The notes: a model not told the origin generated them from the letters alone. Shown: positions 1-9,731, numbered from the stretch's first letter. The stretch is 64,000 nt of DNA from Hyphomicrobium nitrativorans NL23 (GCF_000503895.1 NC_022997.1:950501-1014500), one strand, 5' to 3'. A program made the numbers and translations.

Positions 1-1314
1 AACGCTCTCGTTTTCACGCACGAGTTTCTCGTGACCATCGACGGTGACGCGCGCGGTGCCTTTGACCACGACCCAGTGCTCGGACCGATGGTGATGCATC
101 TGGAGCGAGAGGATGCCTCCTGGAACCACGTGCAGTAGCTTGACCTGAAAGCGTGGACCGATGTTCAGCGTCTCGAAAAATCCCCATGGGCGATGGTTTC
201 GAACATGATGCTCATGTTCCTTGCGCCCTGATGCTTTAAGCTTGGCCACGATGGTCGCGACCTCCTGCGAGCGCGATTTGTCGGCGATGAGCAACGCATC
301 CTGAGTTTCAACGATGACGAGATCCTTTACGCCGATCGTGGAGACCAGCGCTTTCTCGCTGCGGATGTAACAATCGGTCGTGTCTTCGACGAAGGCGTCG
401 CCGTGTACGAAATTGCCGTTTTCGTCGCGGGGGGCCGCGTCCCAGAGGGACGCCCACGAGCCAAGATCGCTCCAGGATGTTGCCAACGGCAAGACGACGG
501 CTTTATCCGTTCTCTCCATCACCGCGTAGTCGACGGAGATGTTGGGCGCTTTTGCGAAGGCCTCGGCGTCCAGGCGTAGAAAGCCGAGATCCCTCGACGC
601 CTTGCCCAACGCTTGTCGTGCGGCATCGAGGACAGCGGGTTCATGCCGGGCGAGTTCGGCCAGAAAGCTTTCGGCCTTGAAGACGAAGATCCCACTGTTC
701 CAGAGATAGCCGCCGTCGTCCATGTAACGCTCAGCTGTGGCAGGGTCGGGTTTCTCGACGAAGGCCTCGACTTCGAACGCGTCGCTGCGATCCTTATCGG
801 CGGCCTTGCCTTTTTTGATGTAGCCGTAGCCTGTGTGCGGGCCGGTCGGTTCGATCCCGAAAAGTACAAGACTTCCTGTCTTCGCGATGTTCGCCGCCCG
901 GCGGACTGCGTGACGGAACGCATTGGTGTCCTCGATCAGGTGGTCGGACGGGAGCACGACAAGCACAGCGGCCGGATTGCGCGCCGCTGTCATAAGTGCC
1001 GCGACCGCGATAGCGGGTGCGGTATTGCGCGCCGAAGGTTCCAGCACGACCTCGTCAAGGGTGGCACCCGCCTCAGCGGCCTGCTCGCGCACAAGGAAAC
1101 GGTGTGCGTTATTGCATACGACCAACGGCGCCGAAAAATCTTCCGCAGCGACACGCGCGAGGGTCGCGCTCAAAAGTGCGGCTGGCTGGCCGTTGAGGCC
1201 GTGTACGAATTGCTTTGGGTACTGCGCCCGAGACAACGGCCAAAGTCTCGTTCCTGAGCCTCCGGACAGAATGACTGGAACGATTTCGACACGCGAGGAA
1301 ATATTAGCGTTCAT
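1..1314 (-). CDS. manC: Mannose-1-phosphate guanylyltransferase / mannose-6-phosphate isomerase (3' end outside window)
   Basis: The frame reads leftward from an ATG at 1312-1314 and leaves the window without a stop (438 codons visible). The N-terminus has the nucleotidyltransferase signature GGSGTRLWPLSR followed by PKQF. A mid-protein FVEKPD motif is the usual sugar-nucleotide binding segment. The visible C-terminus is a cupin with QMHHHRSEHWVVVKGTA, which is the phosphomannose isomerase motif of the bifunctional type II family. Such enzymes make GDP-mannose from mannose phosphates in the cytoplasm. That would feed the polysaccharide genes to its right, which is inference from position. The last residues, usually about 25-40 more, are missing only because the window ends. 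Confidence 0.93.
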   Translation of the reverse strand, partial: MNANISSRVEIVPVILSGGSGTRLWPLSRAQYPKQFVHGLNGQPAALLSATLARVAAEDFSAPLVVCNNAHRFLVREQAAEAGATLDEVVLEPSARNTAPAIAVAALMTAARNPAAVLVVLPSDHLIEDTNAFRHAVRRAANIAKTGSLVLFGIEPTGPHTGYGYIKKGKAADKDRSDAFEVEAFVEKPDPATAERYMDDGGYLWNSGIFVFKAESFLAELARHEPAVLDAARQALGKASRDLGFLRLDAEAFAKAPNISVDYAVMERTDKAVVLPLATSWSDLGSWASLWDAAPRDENGNFVHGDAFVEDTTDCYIRSEKALVSTIGVKDLVIVETQDALLIADKSRSQEVATIVAKLKASGRKEHEHHVRNHRPWGFFETLNIGPRFQVKLLHVVPGGILSLQMHHHRSEHWVVVKGTARVTVDGHEKLVRENESV

Positions 1315-1716
1315 GGTGAGCCGCAGTACGAGATTCTAGTTGGGGTTGAGTAACATTCTTATAGCGGAAAAACTTTCGGAAGGCAGCGCTTTTGAGCGTA
1401 CGAGCTTGATCCCGTTCGTTGATTGCGCCGATCCAGTATTTTTCGCCTCGTACGCTCACAGCCCCGATGTTGCCCGCCGAGCGGTTCGGCGGCCCGAATG
1501 GCGTACCCACGTCTTTCCATGGCTGTCGTCCGCACGTTCCGCAAATGACCATCCGGAGTTTCCCGCAGTATACAACTGGGCCTATTTGCACTTGTTTATT
1601 TTTTCGATCCGCTCTGACGAAATCCGCGAATGACAATTCCATTGCTGCCGGAATATCGGACGAGGTCAGTAATTCTTGAGTTAAGGAGCGGCGAAGGTAA
1701 GCAACTCTAATCCTCA
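1315..1716. other. Gap without a confident gene
   Basis: About 400 bases lie between the divergent manC and GNAT genes. Open frames exist on both strands; the longest is 137 codons leftward from 1717 and overlaps the manC start by 11 bases. None gives a recognisable family or a clear ribosome-binding site. The A+T content is higher than in the neighbours, which suits a divergent promoter region. No clean operator was found. Confidence 0.4.
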
Positions 1717-1719
1717 TTG

Positions 1720-2439
1720 ATGGCGATGGGTGCTATATCGGAAGTTAACGCGTCGGTGAAGTTAGGCTCGCGACTACGCTCGGACGGTGCCTTGAGCGCG
1801 GGCGAGATTTCGTGGTGCCGAGCGAATGACGTTGCACTCGCGTATTGTCCGATCCATCACGGCCTCGTGCCTCTCGATTGCATCGACGATATGCCGGTGC
1901 CGCAATTCTCTGGTACTCGATCGGCGCAGTTTCCGCGGCCCGCGCTTGGCCGGCTCGTCTTCCGCCGGTGGCTTGCGTCCGACGCAGAGACGTTCGCCGC
2001 CCTTCTCGGAAACGAGAGAGTTTGGCGATACCTGCCTGATCCATTTCCCGGTGAGATCACTCGGCGCGCCGCGGAAGATCTGATTGCGCTTTCGAATGAG
2101 GCCCAGCATCACGACGTCTACGCGGTTGAGCACGAAGCCGCCGTCGTTGGACAGGCACGCTTGCTTTTCGATGTGGCCTCCCTCGCACGCGATACCGCTG
2201 AGATCAGTTATTGGTTGGGAGATCGCCACTGGGGACAGGGGCGAGGAACAGCGATTGTTGTTGCCTTTGTCCGCGATAGTTTCTCTCGCTGGCCGGAGCT
2301 GCGCACGATCGTGGCTCGCGTTCACAAAGACAACCACGCGTCGGCGCGGGTTCTGACGAAAACGGGTTTTCGAGCCGATCGCGCAACACTGACCGATCTG
2401 TGGCAGCTCTATTATATCGCCCGTCCCTCTGCGAACTGA
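1720..2439 (+). CDS. GNAT-family N-acetyltransferase (RimJ/RimL-like)
   Basis: The C-terminal 170 residues look like an Acetyltransf_3 domain. They begin with LGRLVFRRWLASDAE, followed by ISYWLGDRHWGQGRGTA, which carries the Q-x-x-G-x-G/A acetyl-CoA loop, and then NHASARVLTKTGF, the family's usual N-x-x-S-x-x-x-x-x-K-x-G-F ending. These enzymes move acetyl from acetyl-CoA to an amine; the substrate here is unknown. ATGs at 1720 and 1726 give an N-terminal extension of about 57 residues with no family match. The ATG at 1891 would give a protein of about 182 residues, the normal GNAT length, and may be the true start. It stands alone between divergent manC and a convergent DUF3131 gene. Confidence 0.75.
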   Translation: MAMGAISEVNASVKLGSRLRSDGALSAGEISWCRANDVALAYCPIHHGLVPLDCIDDMPVPQFSGTRSAQFPRPALGRLVFRRWLASDAETFAALLGNERVWRYLPDPFPGEITRRAAEDLIALSNEAQHHDVYAVEHEAAVVGQARLLFDVASLARDTAEISYWLGDRHWGQGRGTAIVVAFVRDSFSRWPELRTIVARVHKDNHASARVLTKTGFRADRATLTDLWQLYYIARPSAN

Positions 2440-2474
2440 CAGGCACTCTGCCGCCGCGCTGTAAACCGCTATCT

Positions 2475-3758
2475 TCACTGTCGCGAAATCTTTAGCTGAG
2501 TGAGCGGCTGCTGGTCGTTGAGGAGGTATGCAATCGCCGAAAGGATCGTCGCGTTGCTGTTGACGTCGATGCTCTTCGGCACCTTTCCGGACGTTTCATA
2601 GATCCCTGCGTGATAGCCGAATTTTTCGGCACGGGCCTTCTCCCGAACCGCCATCCATAGCTCGCGGGTGTACTCACTCGGATAAGCCGCAAACCACAGG
2701 AACGCAGCCTTGGCGCTGACCAAGCGGAACTTTTCGGCGAACTCCGGCGTCGCCCATTTCGGGTCCGTGATCCACGGATAGACCGTCCAGGCTTTCTCAT
2801 TGCCTCGGGAGAGATCGTAGCCTTGATACGTAAACCAAGGTTCTTCGTCGATTGGGCCTTCGGAGACGGCCGTTAGCTTGCCGGTGTCGGCGTAGCGCTT
2901 TTTCTGAGCTGCGTTCAACGTCTCCGCGATCACGCGCCCGTACGGCGACCCACCGAGTTCGACGATCTCGTTCAGGCTGGGTTCGCTCGAAATCGGGCCG
3001 ATTGAGCTCAGCTCCTCAATGAAGCGTGCGCGTGCAGCCTCGCTGGAATCGGGGGATGCGCCCGAATAGACCGGCGCGTGTGGAATGTCCCAAAGACGGT
3101 ACCCGTGCGAAACATAATAGCGATAGATGTTGGATTGTGCCGGTTTGAGTTTTCCGCCCTTGATGTCCTGTAGTGCGCCGTCCGAAACCGTCGCGCTGAT
3201 GTTCCACTTTTTCATCAGGGCTTCAGCTTTATACTTTCCGCCGGTTGCGCGGTCGAGAACGTGGAGCGCAACGAACAGCCGTCCGGTGTCGGTCGCGTCG
3301 TAGCCGGCTTCGATTGAGCGGCCATTGTTCGAGTTTGAACGGAAATTGGGAAGCTTCGCGCCTTTGTATGTCGTGGTCGCCCGATCGAGGAACTTCATGA
3401 TGCTGCCGATGCGGCGTTCGAACTCGCGATCGTCGATGATGCCGATCGATCGCGCCGATATCGTTGCGAGGATGATCGATCCCGTATCCCACATCGTTGC
3501 AATGTCGTAGGAGCCATAGCTCGCGCCTTGCCGCCAAATGTTGATCGATGGCATGCCGGCAAAGCGGCCGGTGACACGCTCGAAGTACGACCATGCGTGA
3601 CGCGCGTCGCTCATCAACCTTTCACGCGTATCGGCATCCATGACCAACGGGCTTCCTGCGGCCTCGTATGGCTTGGCCTGAGGCTGGCCAGGGTGGACCA
3701 ACGAGAAGAAGGACACCGTGATGGATGCGAGGAGGACGCGGCTAAGGGAAGTCGTCAT
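2475..3758 (-). CDS. Secreted DUF3131-family protein
   Basis: An ATG at 3756-3758 puts a signal peptide first (MTTSLSRVLLASITVSFF, cleavage likely after PGQPQA). An upstream ATG at 3809 adds 17 charged residues ahead of it and is less likely. The body has the DUF3131 hallmarks: AWSYFERVTGRFAGMPS, then ATMWDTGSIILATISA, a middle GYDATDTGRLFVALHVL, and an aromatic-rich end with EPWFTYQGYDLSRG. The family is predicted to fold as an alpha/alpha toroid like some glycoside hydrolases, but no activity is established. Periplasmic action on a polysaccharide fits the GT2/CE4 fusion gene nearby. Its stop lies 36 bases from the convergent GNAT stop. Confidence 0.8.
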   Translation of the reverse strand: MTTSLSRVLLASITVSFFSLVHPGQPQAKPYEAAGSPLVMDADTRERLMSDARHAWSYFERVTGRFAGMPSINIWRQGASYGSYDIATMWDTGSIILATISARSIGIIDDREFERRIGSIMKFLDRATTTYKGAKLPNFRSNSNNGRSIEAGYDATDTGRLFVALHVLDRATGGKYKAEALMKKWNISATVSDGALQDIKGGKLKPAQSNIYRYYVSHGYRLWDIPHAPVYSGASPDSSEAARARFIEELSSIGPISSEPSLNEIVELGGSPYGRVIAETLNAAQKKRYADTGKLTAVSEGPIDEEPWFTYQGYDLSRGNEKAWTVYPWITDPKWATPEFAEKFRLVSAKAAFLWFAAYPSEYTRELWMAVREKARAEKFGYHAGIYETSGKVPKSIDVNSNATILSAIAYLLNDQQPLTQLKISRQ

Positions 3759-4021
3759 ACACACTCTCACTCGGTCGACGACTGTCCCAAGTTGAACCCG
3801 GTGGGACAATCGGAGTTACAAAGCCAGGGTCGGCGCAGAGCGGAAAACGCGGTTTTCCGGGCGATGCGGCCGGGTGTCTTGAGGGCGCTGCACGACCCAT
3901 GCCACGACCACGGCGAAATCTGTGGGCAACGCGGAGACGTTAAGGTAAATTTGGACGCGCTTCTTGAGAGCGTCTCTTATTCTTCCCATCCCGGCTCAAC
4001 TCTGGATATGGCAACTCAGCG

Positions 4022-4414
4022 GTGACTGCGCTTTCCCGATCTTCACTTGGCAATTCTCGATCCTCCCAGGGATCGGGTGGCTGCGCGGCAAGCCGATCAT
4101 GCTCGTTTGCCGTTTTTTTCGTTGGTTTGCTCGTCGCGGCGACGGGCCTTTCGATCGCGCCCGCAGCCGGAGGCGAGACGCATTCCGGCGCGGTGTCGGA
4201 TGCGTATGCGTTCGGCTTTGTGTCCGCGGCTCTCACAACGTGTGACGGCGTGGGGCCCGAGTTCGCCGACATCCTCTCCGTGTCGAGCGATCCGAACGGA
4301 CGCGTACCGAACGAGGTCGCTCAAGGCTTTTCGGCGTTCGCGTTTGCCCTCGATACGCGCGGTGCCGCTGAGGCGTGCGTCAGCGCGCGCCGCATGATCG
4401 GCCCAGGCAGATAA
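4022..4414 (+). CDS. Small hypothetical exported protein
   Basis: This is a 130-codon frame. Residues 28-48 form a hydrophobic stretch (FAVFFVGLLVAATGLSIAP) ending in small residues typical of signal cleavage. The remainder is low in charge and contains two cysteines. A 25-residue serine-rich leader precedes the hydrophobic part, so the true start may be internal or non-ATG. No family is recognised. It lies about 220 bases upstream of the polysaccharide synthase fusion on the same strand. A second open frame (4047-4397) overlaps it but is arginine-rich and looks like a shadow. Real coding is plausible but not certain. Confidence 0.45.
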   Translation: MTALSRSSLGNSRSSQGSGGCAASRSCSFAVFFVGLLVAATGLSIAPAAGGETHSGAVSDAYAFGFVSAALTTCDGVGPEFADILSVSSDPNGRVPNEVAQGFSAFAFALDTRGAAEACVSARRMIGPGR

Positions 4415-4636
4415 AATCGCAGCCATGGCTGGCCCCACGGGCTCGCGTGCCGCGCCGCCTTGGCGGACGCATTTCTTTGCCCGCCGCAATATCCATCTTC
4501 GTTAATGGTATATGAAACGCCGGCTCGTAATCGGCCAGCCCTCAACGATACACTCGTTAATGCATCATCAACTTTTGCCGTTCTCGCCGTCGGGGAATGA
4601 CCGACGGATCGATTCCGGCAATGCATCGAGTGTTTC

Positions 4637-7600
4637 ATGCGTGAGCCAGATCGGCGGCCAGTGTTTTTCGATCCTCGCGGTCGTCGAAGAGGCACGTTCC
4701 GGGCGATTCTCGGATTGCTGGCTGGATCCGTATGCGTCGTGATGGCGTGTATGGCCTTCAGCTTGGTGCGTGCACCATCGCTCCCTGCGTTCGAGCGCGT
4801 CTTCGAAAAAGCACCTATCTCCGCCGGCTTGCTGCCGATCACGTGGCAGGACGTTACGGACAAGCTGAATTTCGGCCACGCTCGTATTCCGAGCGGCGAG
4901 CACGCCAAAGGCGTCAAGCGGTATGCGTTCTATAACAACTGGGACGAGAACGCCTTTCTTTCGCTCCGCTCGAACATTCAACATCTCGATGGGATCCTGC
5001 CCGAATGGCTGCATCTCGACGGCGCACACGGCGGAATACGTCTGGATAACGCGCGCAAGCAATCAACGGCACGCCTCTGGCTCCAGAAGAACAGCAAGGA
5101 GTTCGAGATCATTCCGGTCTTGAACAATTACAACGTGCAGACCGGTCTTTGGGAAGGCGAGACCGTCACGCAATTGCTCGCGTCCGACATGGCTGTCGAA
5201 ACGCTCATCGGAAACATCGTCAACGAGATCGAGCTTCGGCGGTACCAGGGTATTGCCATCGACTTCAAGCGAATTGGGGACGAGAGCGTCGCCCAGTTTC
5301 TCGCGTTCGTGAAGAAACTCAAACAGCGGCTCGAAAGCATCGACAAATCGCTTTTCGTCACGCTGCCGGCCTATGAGCGCCGGTTCGATGTGTGGACGCT
5401 CGCCGACAGCGCGGATCGCCTGATCCTGCTCGCTTATGATCAGCATTGGGAGCAATCGGCGGCCGGTCCCTTGAGCGCGCAAGGCTGGTTCGAGGCGCAG
5501 TTGGAGCACGCATTCAAACGCGTCGACGGATCAAAGTTCATCGTGGCGCTCGGTTCCTACGCCATGGACTGGAGCCACAGCTCGACGCCGACGGCGCGCA
5601 GGATCTCGGTTTCCGATGCATGGGAGATCCTCGGCGATTCCGATGCGCAGTTCTGGTTCGAAGGTCAGAGCCTGAACGGCATGTTCTCTTATGTTTCGCC
5701 CGGAAACGTTTCACATTCCGTGTGGATGCTCGATGGCGTGACGATGCATAATCAGACCGCGTCCGCCCTCGCTATGGAGCCGTTTGGGCTGGCGTTGTGG
5801 CGTCTGGGAACTGAAGAACCCACGGTGTGGGCCAGCTTCGGAAAGGGGAGGGTTCCCACCTCGGCGTCCGCGAATGAAATTCGGATGCTTCCGCCGAACG
5901 ATGCGATTTCCTACAGCGGCGACGGCGAGGTGCTTACGGTGGTTGACCGTAACTCTCCGGGCTCCCGATCCATCGACTATAAGGCCCAGCACAATCTCAT
6001 TACGTCTCAGCGCGTGCAGGAATTGCCGAAGTCGCTCACGATTACGCGATGGGGCCACAATCGAGACAAGCTTCTGGCGCTGACGTTCGACGATGGGCCA
6101 TCGTCTAGTTACACGCCGCGCATCCTGGAAATTTTGCGAGACAAGGGCGTCAAGGCGACGTTCTTCGTCGTGGGTGCGAATGCCGCGCTCGAGTCGTCCA
6201 TCCTGCGCGACATCTACAACGATGGCCATGACATTGGAAATCACACCTTCACGCATCCCAACCTGTCGTCCATCGGAACAACGCAGCTTGATCTCGAACT
6301 CAACGCCACACAGCGCGTCCTAGAGGCGAAACTCGGCATCGGCACGCGCCTCTTCCGCCCGCCGTTCAACAAGGATGCCGAGCCGTCCACTCGCGATGAA
6401 GCACGTACGCTCATCAGCGCAGCCGCGCTCGGCTACATTTCGATTGGGCTTCAGATCGACCCGCTGGACTGGGAACGTCCCGGCACGAAAACAATCGTCG
6501 AGCGCACGGTCGAGTACGCCGAGATGCAGAGCGGAAACATTATTCTTCTCCACGATGCAGGTGGCGACCGAGGACAGACTGTTGAAGCCCTGCCTGAGAT
6601 CATCGATCGCTTGAGCGAGAAGGGCTACCGATTTGTTGCGCTTCATGAGTTGCTCGGTATGTCTCGGGACGAGGTGATGCCGAGGCTCAACGATGCGACG
6701 CCATACGTGACTGGGATCAATAGCGTCGGCTTAAGCGCGGCGAGTACGCTCAATTGGGCGTTCTCGGCGTTGTTTTACGTGGCGATCGTACTGGGCGTGA
6801 TGCGCCTCGCGGTCATCGTCGTGGCGGCCTGCATACAGAGTAGAAGCGCTCAACGGAGGAAGTGCCTCGATTGGCAGCCCGCTTCGATAGCCATCATCGT
6901 GCCCGCCTACAACGAAGCGGATGTCATAACCGATTGCATCGCATCGTTGCTCGAATGCGTGGGCAACGTGTCGGAAATCATCGTCGTCGACGATGGTTCG
7001 ACGGACGACACCTACGGCGTGGCCTTGAACGCTTACCGCCAGCATCCGCGCGTGAAGGTTTACAGAAAGCCGAATGGGGGAAAGGCGACGGCGCTCAACT
7101 TCGGGATCGAGATCGCGAAATCCGACATCATCGTCGCAATCGATGCCGACACGCGACTTGACAGTCGCGCTGTAAGCCTGCTGTCGCGCCATTTCGTGGA
7201 CCCGAAGCTCGGTGCCGTCGCGGGCGCCGTCGAGGTCGGCAATGCGAAGAAGTTGATTACGCGTTTCCAGGCCCTGGAGTATGTGGTGAGCCAGAACTTG
7301 GACAGGCGGGCGCTTGAGGTCGCTAACGGCATTATCGTCGTACCGGGCGCGATCGGTGCGTGGCGTCGCGATGCCGTGCTCGACGTCGGCGGATACGAGG
7401 AGGATACGCTGGCCGAAGATGCCGACCTCACTCTTAAGCTTCAGCGTGCGGGGTGGCACATCCTCTACGAACCCGCGGCTCTCGCCAGAACCGAGGCGCC
7501 CCAAACGCTCGGCCTGTTTCTACGCCAAAGGTTCCGCTGGATGTTCGGAATGCTGCAGGTGGCTTTCAAGCATATCGGCGCGTTGCGTGAGCGTGGCGCT

Positions 7601-8041
7601 CACGGCGTAAAGTATTTCGCGCTACCCAACATCCTTCTGTTCCAGTTCCTGTTCGCGCTGGTTTCTCCGATCGTCGATCTGTTGCTCCTGCTCAGCATCG
7701 GTGCCGACGTCTATCACTACATTCAAAACGGCATGGCCGCCGCATCTCCGCGTACGCTTGCAATCCTGAGTTACTGGGCGATCTGGCACATTCTGGAATT
7801 CGCCGTCGCGGTTGTCGCCTACAAGCTCGACGGGCGCCGGATGCCGATCGCTCTTTTCCCGATGCTGGCTCTGCAACGCTTCTGCTACCGGCAGCTCATC
7901 TACTATGTGGCGATCAAGAGTGTGGCGGCCGCAATCCACGGCCGGTTGGTCGGATGGGATAAGCTTCCGCGGCAGGGATTGGGTGGCGAATCAGTCGAGA
8001 GATCGGTGCCGCATCGTTTGCAACTGAAAAAATCCCCGTGA
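4637..8041 (+). CDS. GH18-like / CE4 polysaccharide deacetylase / GT2 synthase fusion
   Basis: This protein has 1134 residues and three modules. After an N-terminal membrane anchor (about 22-45), residues 90-400 resemble a GH18 barrel, with the strand-4 segment YQGIAIDFKRIG at 203-214. Residues 470-670 are a CE4 deacetylase: TFDDGP (483-488), metal histidines in HTFTH (536, 540), RPPF (574-577) and LLHD (637-640). Helices near 705-735 precede a processive GT2 domain with IIVPAYNEAD, VVDDGSTDD, DAD (836-838), EDAD (927-930) and QRFRW (964-968), then about four C-terminal helices. The likely role is to polymerise a sugar at the inner membrane and deacetylate it on the periplasmic side. The usual GH18 catalytic Glu is Lys211 here. 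Confidence 0.9.
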   Translation: MREPDRRPVFFDPRGRRRGTFRAILGLLAGSVCVVMACMAFSLVRAPSLPAFERVFEKAPISAGLLPITWQDVTDKLNFGHARIPSGEHAKGVKRYAFYNNWDENAFLSLRSNIQHLDGILPEWLHLDGAHGGIRLDNARKQSTARLWLQKNSKEFEIIPVLNNYNVQTGLWEGETVTQLLASDMAVETLIGNIVNEIELRRYQGIAIDFKRIGDESVAQFLAFVKKLKQRLESIDKSLFVTLPAYERRFDVWTLADSADRLILLAYDQHWEQSAAGPLSAQGWFEAQLEHAFKRVDGSKFIVALGSYAMDWSHSSTPTARRISVSDAWEILGDSDAQFWFEGQSLNGMFSYVSPGNVSHSVWMLDGVTMHNQTASALAMEPFGLALWRLGTEEPTVWASFGKGRVPTSASANEIRMLPPNDAISYSGDGEVLTVVDRNSPGSRSIDYKAQHNLITSQRVQELPKSLTITRWGHNRDKLLALTFDDGPSSSYTPRILEILRDKGVKATFFVVGANAALESSILRDIYNDGHDIGNHTFTHPNLSSIGTTQLDLELNATQRVLEAKLGIGTRLFRPPFNKDAEPSTRDEARTLISAAALGYISIGLQIDPLDWERPGTKTIVERTVEYAEMQSGNIILLHDAGGDRGQTVEALPEIIDRLSEKGYRFVALHELLGMSRDEVMPRLNDATPYVTGINSVGLSAASTLNWAFSALFYVAIVLGVMRLAVIVVAACIQSRSAQRRKCLDWQPASIAIIVPAYNEADVITDCIASLLECVGNVSEIIVVDDGSTDDTYGVALNAYRQHPRVKVYRKPNGGKATALNFGIEIAKSDIIVAIDADTRLDSRAVSLLSRHFVDPKLGAVAGAVEVGNAKKLITRFQALEYVVSQNLDRRALEVANGIIVVPGAIGAWRRDAVLDVGGYEEDTLAEDADLTLKLQRAGWHILYEPAALARTEAPQTLGLFLRQRFRWMFGMLQVAFKHIGALRERGAHGVKYFALPNILLFQFLFALVSPIVDLLLLLSIGADVYHYIQNGMAAASPRTLAILSYWAIWHILEFAVAVVAYKLDGRRMPIALFPMLALQRFCYRQLIYYVAIKSVAAAIHGRLVGWDKLPRQGLGGESVERSVPHRLQLKKSP

Positions 8042-8161
8042 GCAACGCTTCGCTGCAACACCAGATCGCGTGATTTGAGGTAGATTAGGCCATTACGTAT
8101 TTGTTCCGTTTCTCCGTGCTGCGTCGGCGGACCTGACTTCGGTATCCAGCAGGAGAATTTT

Positions 8162-8923
8162 ATGAAAACAGTATATTGCCGCATTATGTTGACAGCGGTA
8201 GCAGCGAGCACGTTGGGAATTTCCACTCCAGGCTCGTCGTTTGAACACAGCTCTTCCGGGCCAACGTCCACCGTTGTCTTTACGGGCGGCGACTTCGCCA
8301 AGGATGCATTCGCTGCGCATGCGGGCGCCATCAAGGCTGTTAATGGTGATCTCGGTAAAGACGGCGTGATGCTGCGCGCTCTCGGTGTCTATGTCGAATA
8401 CGAGTACGACACCGACTTCGGCGCAGGACCGATCGGCATCGACGGCGACGCCGGGATTTTCGATCTTATGATTGGCTACCAGTTCATTCGTCCGAGCCAT
8501 CGGCTGGGCGTATACGCCGGCGTCGAGTTTCAGGGGCACGAGCTTTCACCCGACGATCCATTCAACGACATCGACGGCAACGAGTGGGGCCTCAAGATCG
8601 TTGGCGATTACGAAACCGCGACGGGCAGCCCGCTCTACGTGGGCCTGATCGCCAGCTACTCGACCGCGTTCGACACCTATTGGACGCGTGCCCGGGTCGG
8701 CACCCCGGTCGGACGGTTCGTGCTGGGTGTCGAAGGCTTGGCGCATGGAAACAACGGGTACGACGCGCAACGGCTCGGCGGCTTTGTCAACATCCCGGTC
8801 GGCATGCATTACGGCATACTGTCGCTCTCAGGCGGCTATCAATGGGCTGACGAAGATAGCAGCGCATCGAGCGGCGGCAGCAGCGGCGCCTACGGTGGCG
8901 CGGGTATCAGTTTTTCCTTCTGA
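8162..8923 (+). CDS. bcsS: BcsS-like outer-membrane beta-barrel protein
   Basis: This 253-residue protein has a signal peptide (MKTVYCRIMLTAVAASTLG). Alternating amphipathic strands rich in Gly, Tyr and Asp follow, and it ends in AGISFSF, the C-terminal phenylalanine pattern of outer-membrane barrels. FTGGDFAKDAFAAHAG near residue 40 resembles the start of BcsS, an alphaproteobacterial protein found in cellulose clusters. The ATG is preceded by AGGAG about 8 bases upstream. It begins 120 bases after the synthase fusion on the same strand, so it may be the export or adhesion partner of that polymer. No bcsA/bcsB is visible. The family call rests on remembered pattern, not on alignment. Confidence 0.65.
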   Translation: MKTVYCRIMLTAVAASTLGISTPGSSFEHSSSGPTSTVVFTGGDFAKDAFAAHAGAIKAVNGDLGKDGVMLRALGVYVEYEYDTDFGAGPIGIDGDAGIFDLMIGYQFIRPSHRLGVYAGVEFQGHELSPDDPFNDIDGNEWGLKIVGDYETATGSPLYVGLIASYSTAFDTYWTRARVGTPVGRFVLGVEGLAHGNNGYDAQRLGGFVNIPVGMHYGILSLSGGYQWADEDSSASSGGSSGAYGGAGISFSF

Positions 8924-9536
8924 TGCGCGCGCGTGCATGGCTGCCTTCTCGCGATGGGAGCGGGCCATGTTCCTATCGGGATCATCCTGGAATCAGCATC
9001 GAAAACCGATCGCCTTTCGCTCGTCTCAGGATTGACCGGCCGCAAAAGGGCGACAGCGATAAACCGGCCGAATGGCCGGAGAACGCCGCCCTGAGACGCG
9101 CAGGGTGGTGCGGAATCGAAAAAACATGTCGCTAAGGCGCGGAATCTGCAGGCGATATTCCGTCTGCAGAAATTACAAAATATTCAGCAATATAAATGAG
9201 TTATACGGTGGCTGTGCTGGCAGTCTGGTGCGAACCAGTCTCCGTTTACAGGGAAATTAGCGCGCTCTGAGTGTGGAAACAGGTAATTTTACCGGTTCGC
9301 TTCCTCCTTATGCGGGACGTCTTGGCTCTCCAAGTGGGATGATCGAGCCGATATTCGGGTCAACTGATGCGCCAGGTGGGCGGTCGTGCGCGCCACCCGG
9401 TCGAGGGTGGGTCTCATTCGGGATATGTCGGTCGCTTCTCTGGGCGACAGCTCGGGATTGGAGGGCCCTTCCCTTGAAAGGCGCGCCCTTCCCCCCAATG
9501 TCGTCGTTTGTCGCGCATGGTGAAGGGAGCACGCTA
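8924..9536. other. Gene-free stretch upstream of the methyltransferase insert
   Basis: About 610 bases lack a supportable gene. The middle (about 9165-9265) is clearly A+T-richer than its surroundings, with runs such as AATTACAAAATATTCAGCAA, and may hold a promoter or the edge of an insert. Frames opening at 9273 and further left run into the small gene at 9537, but their N-terminal parts are proline- and arginine-rich and look non-coding. Confidence 0.4.
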
Positions 9537-9731
9537 ATGGATAGGCGCACACTTTCATTGATCGACGATCCGACCCCGTTTGCGCCGAGGGAAGAATGGG
9601 AAGAGTTTCTGGAGTCACTGAAGTCAGTTCTGGTCAAGCATGGACCGAATGAGAGCGTCGAAGCGGCAATAAAAAATGCCGAAGCGATGTTAGCTTCCGG
9701 AACACTGTACATTCGAGGCGAGGGTGCCTGA
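9537..9731 (+). CDS. Small hypothetical protein upstream of the methyltransferase
   Basis: An ATG at 9537 is preceded by AAGGGAG 8 bases upstream, a good ribosome-binding site, giving 64 residues. The protein is acidic and helical, with REEWEEFLESLKSVLVKHG and VEAAIKNAEAMLASG. No family is recognised. A longer reading from 9273 adds an N-terminus that does not look coding. It sits 210 bases before the ParB-methyltransferase gene on the same strand and probably belongs to the same accessory insert. Confidence 0.5.
   Translation: MDRRTLSLIDDPTPFAPREEWEEFLESLKSVLVKHGPNESVEAAIKNAEAMLASGTLYIRGEGA

Noticed and set aside
1304-1717. A 137-codon leftward frame upstream of manC
   Set aside because: It overlaps the manC start, has no recognisable domain or ribosome site, and competes with equally long frames on the other strand.
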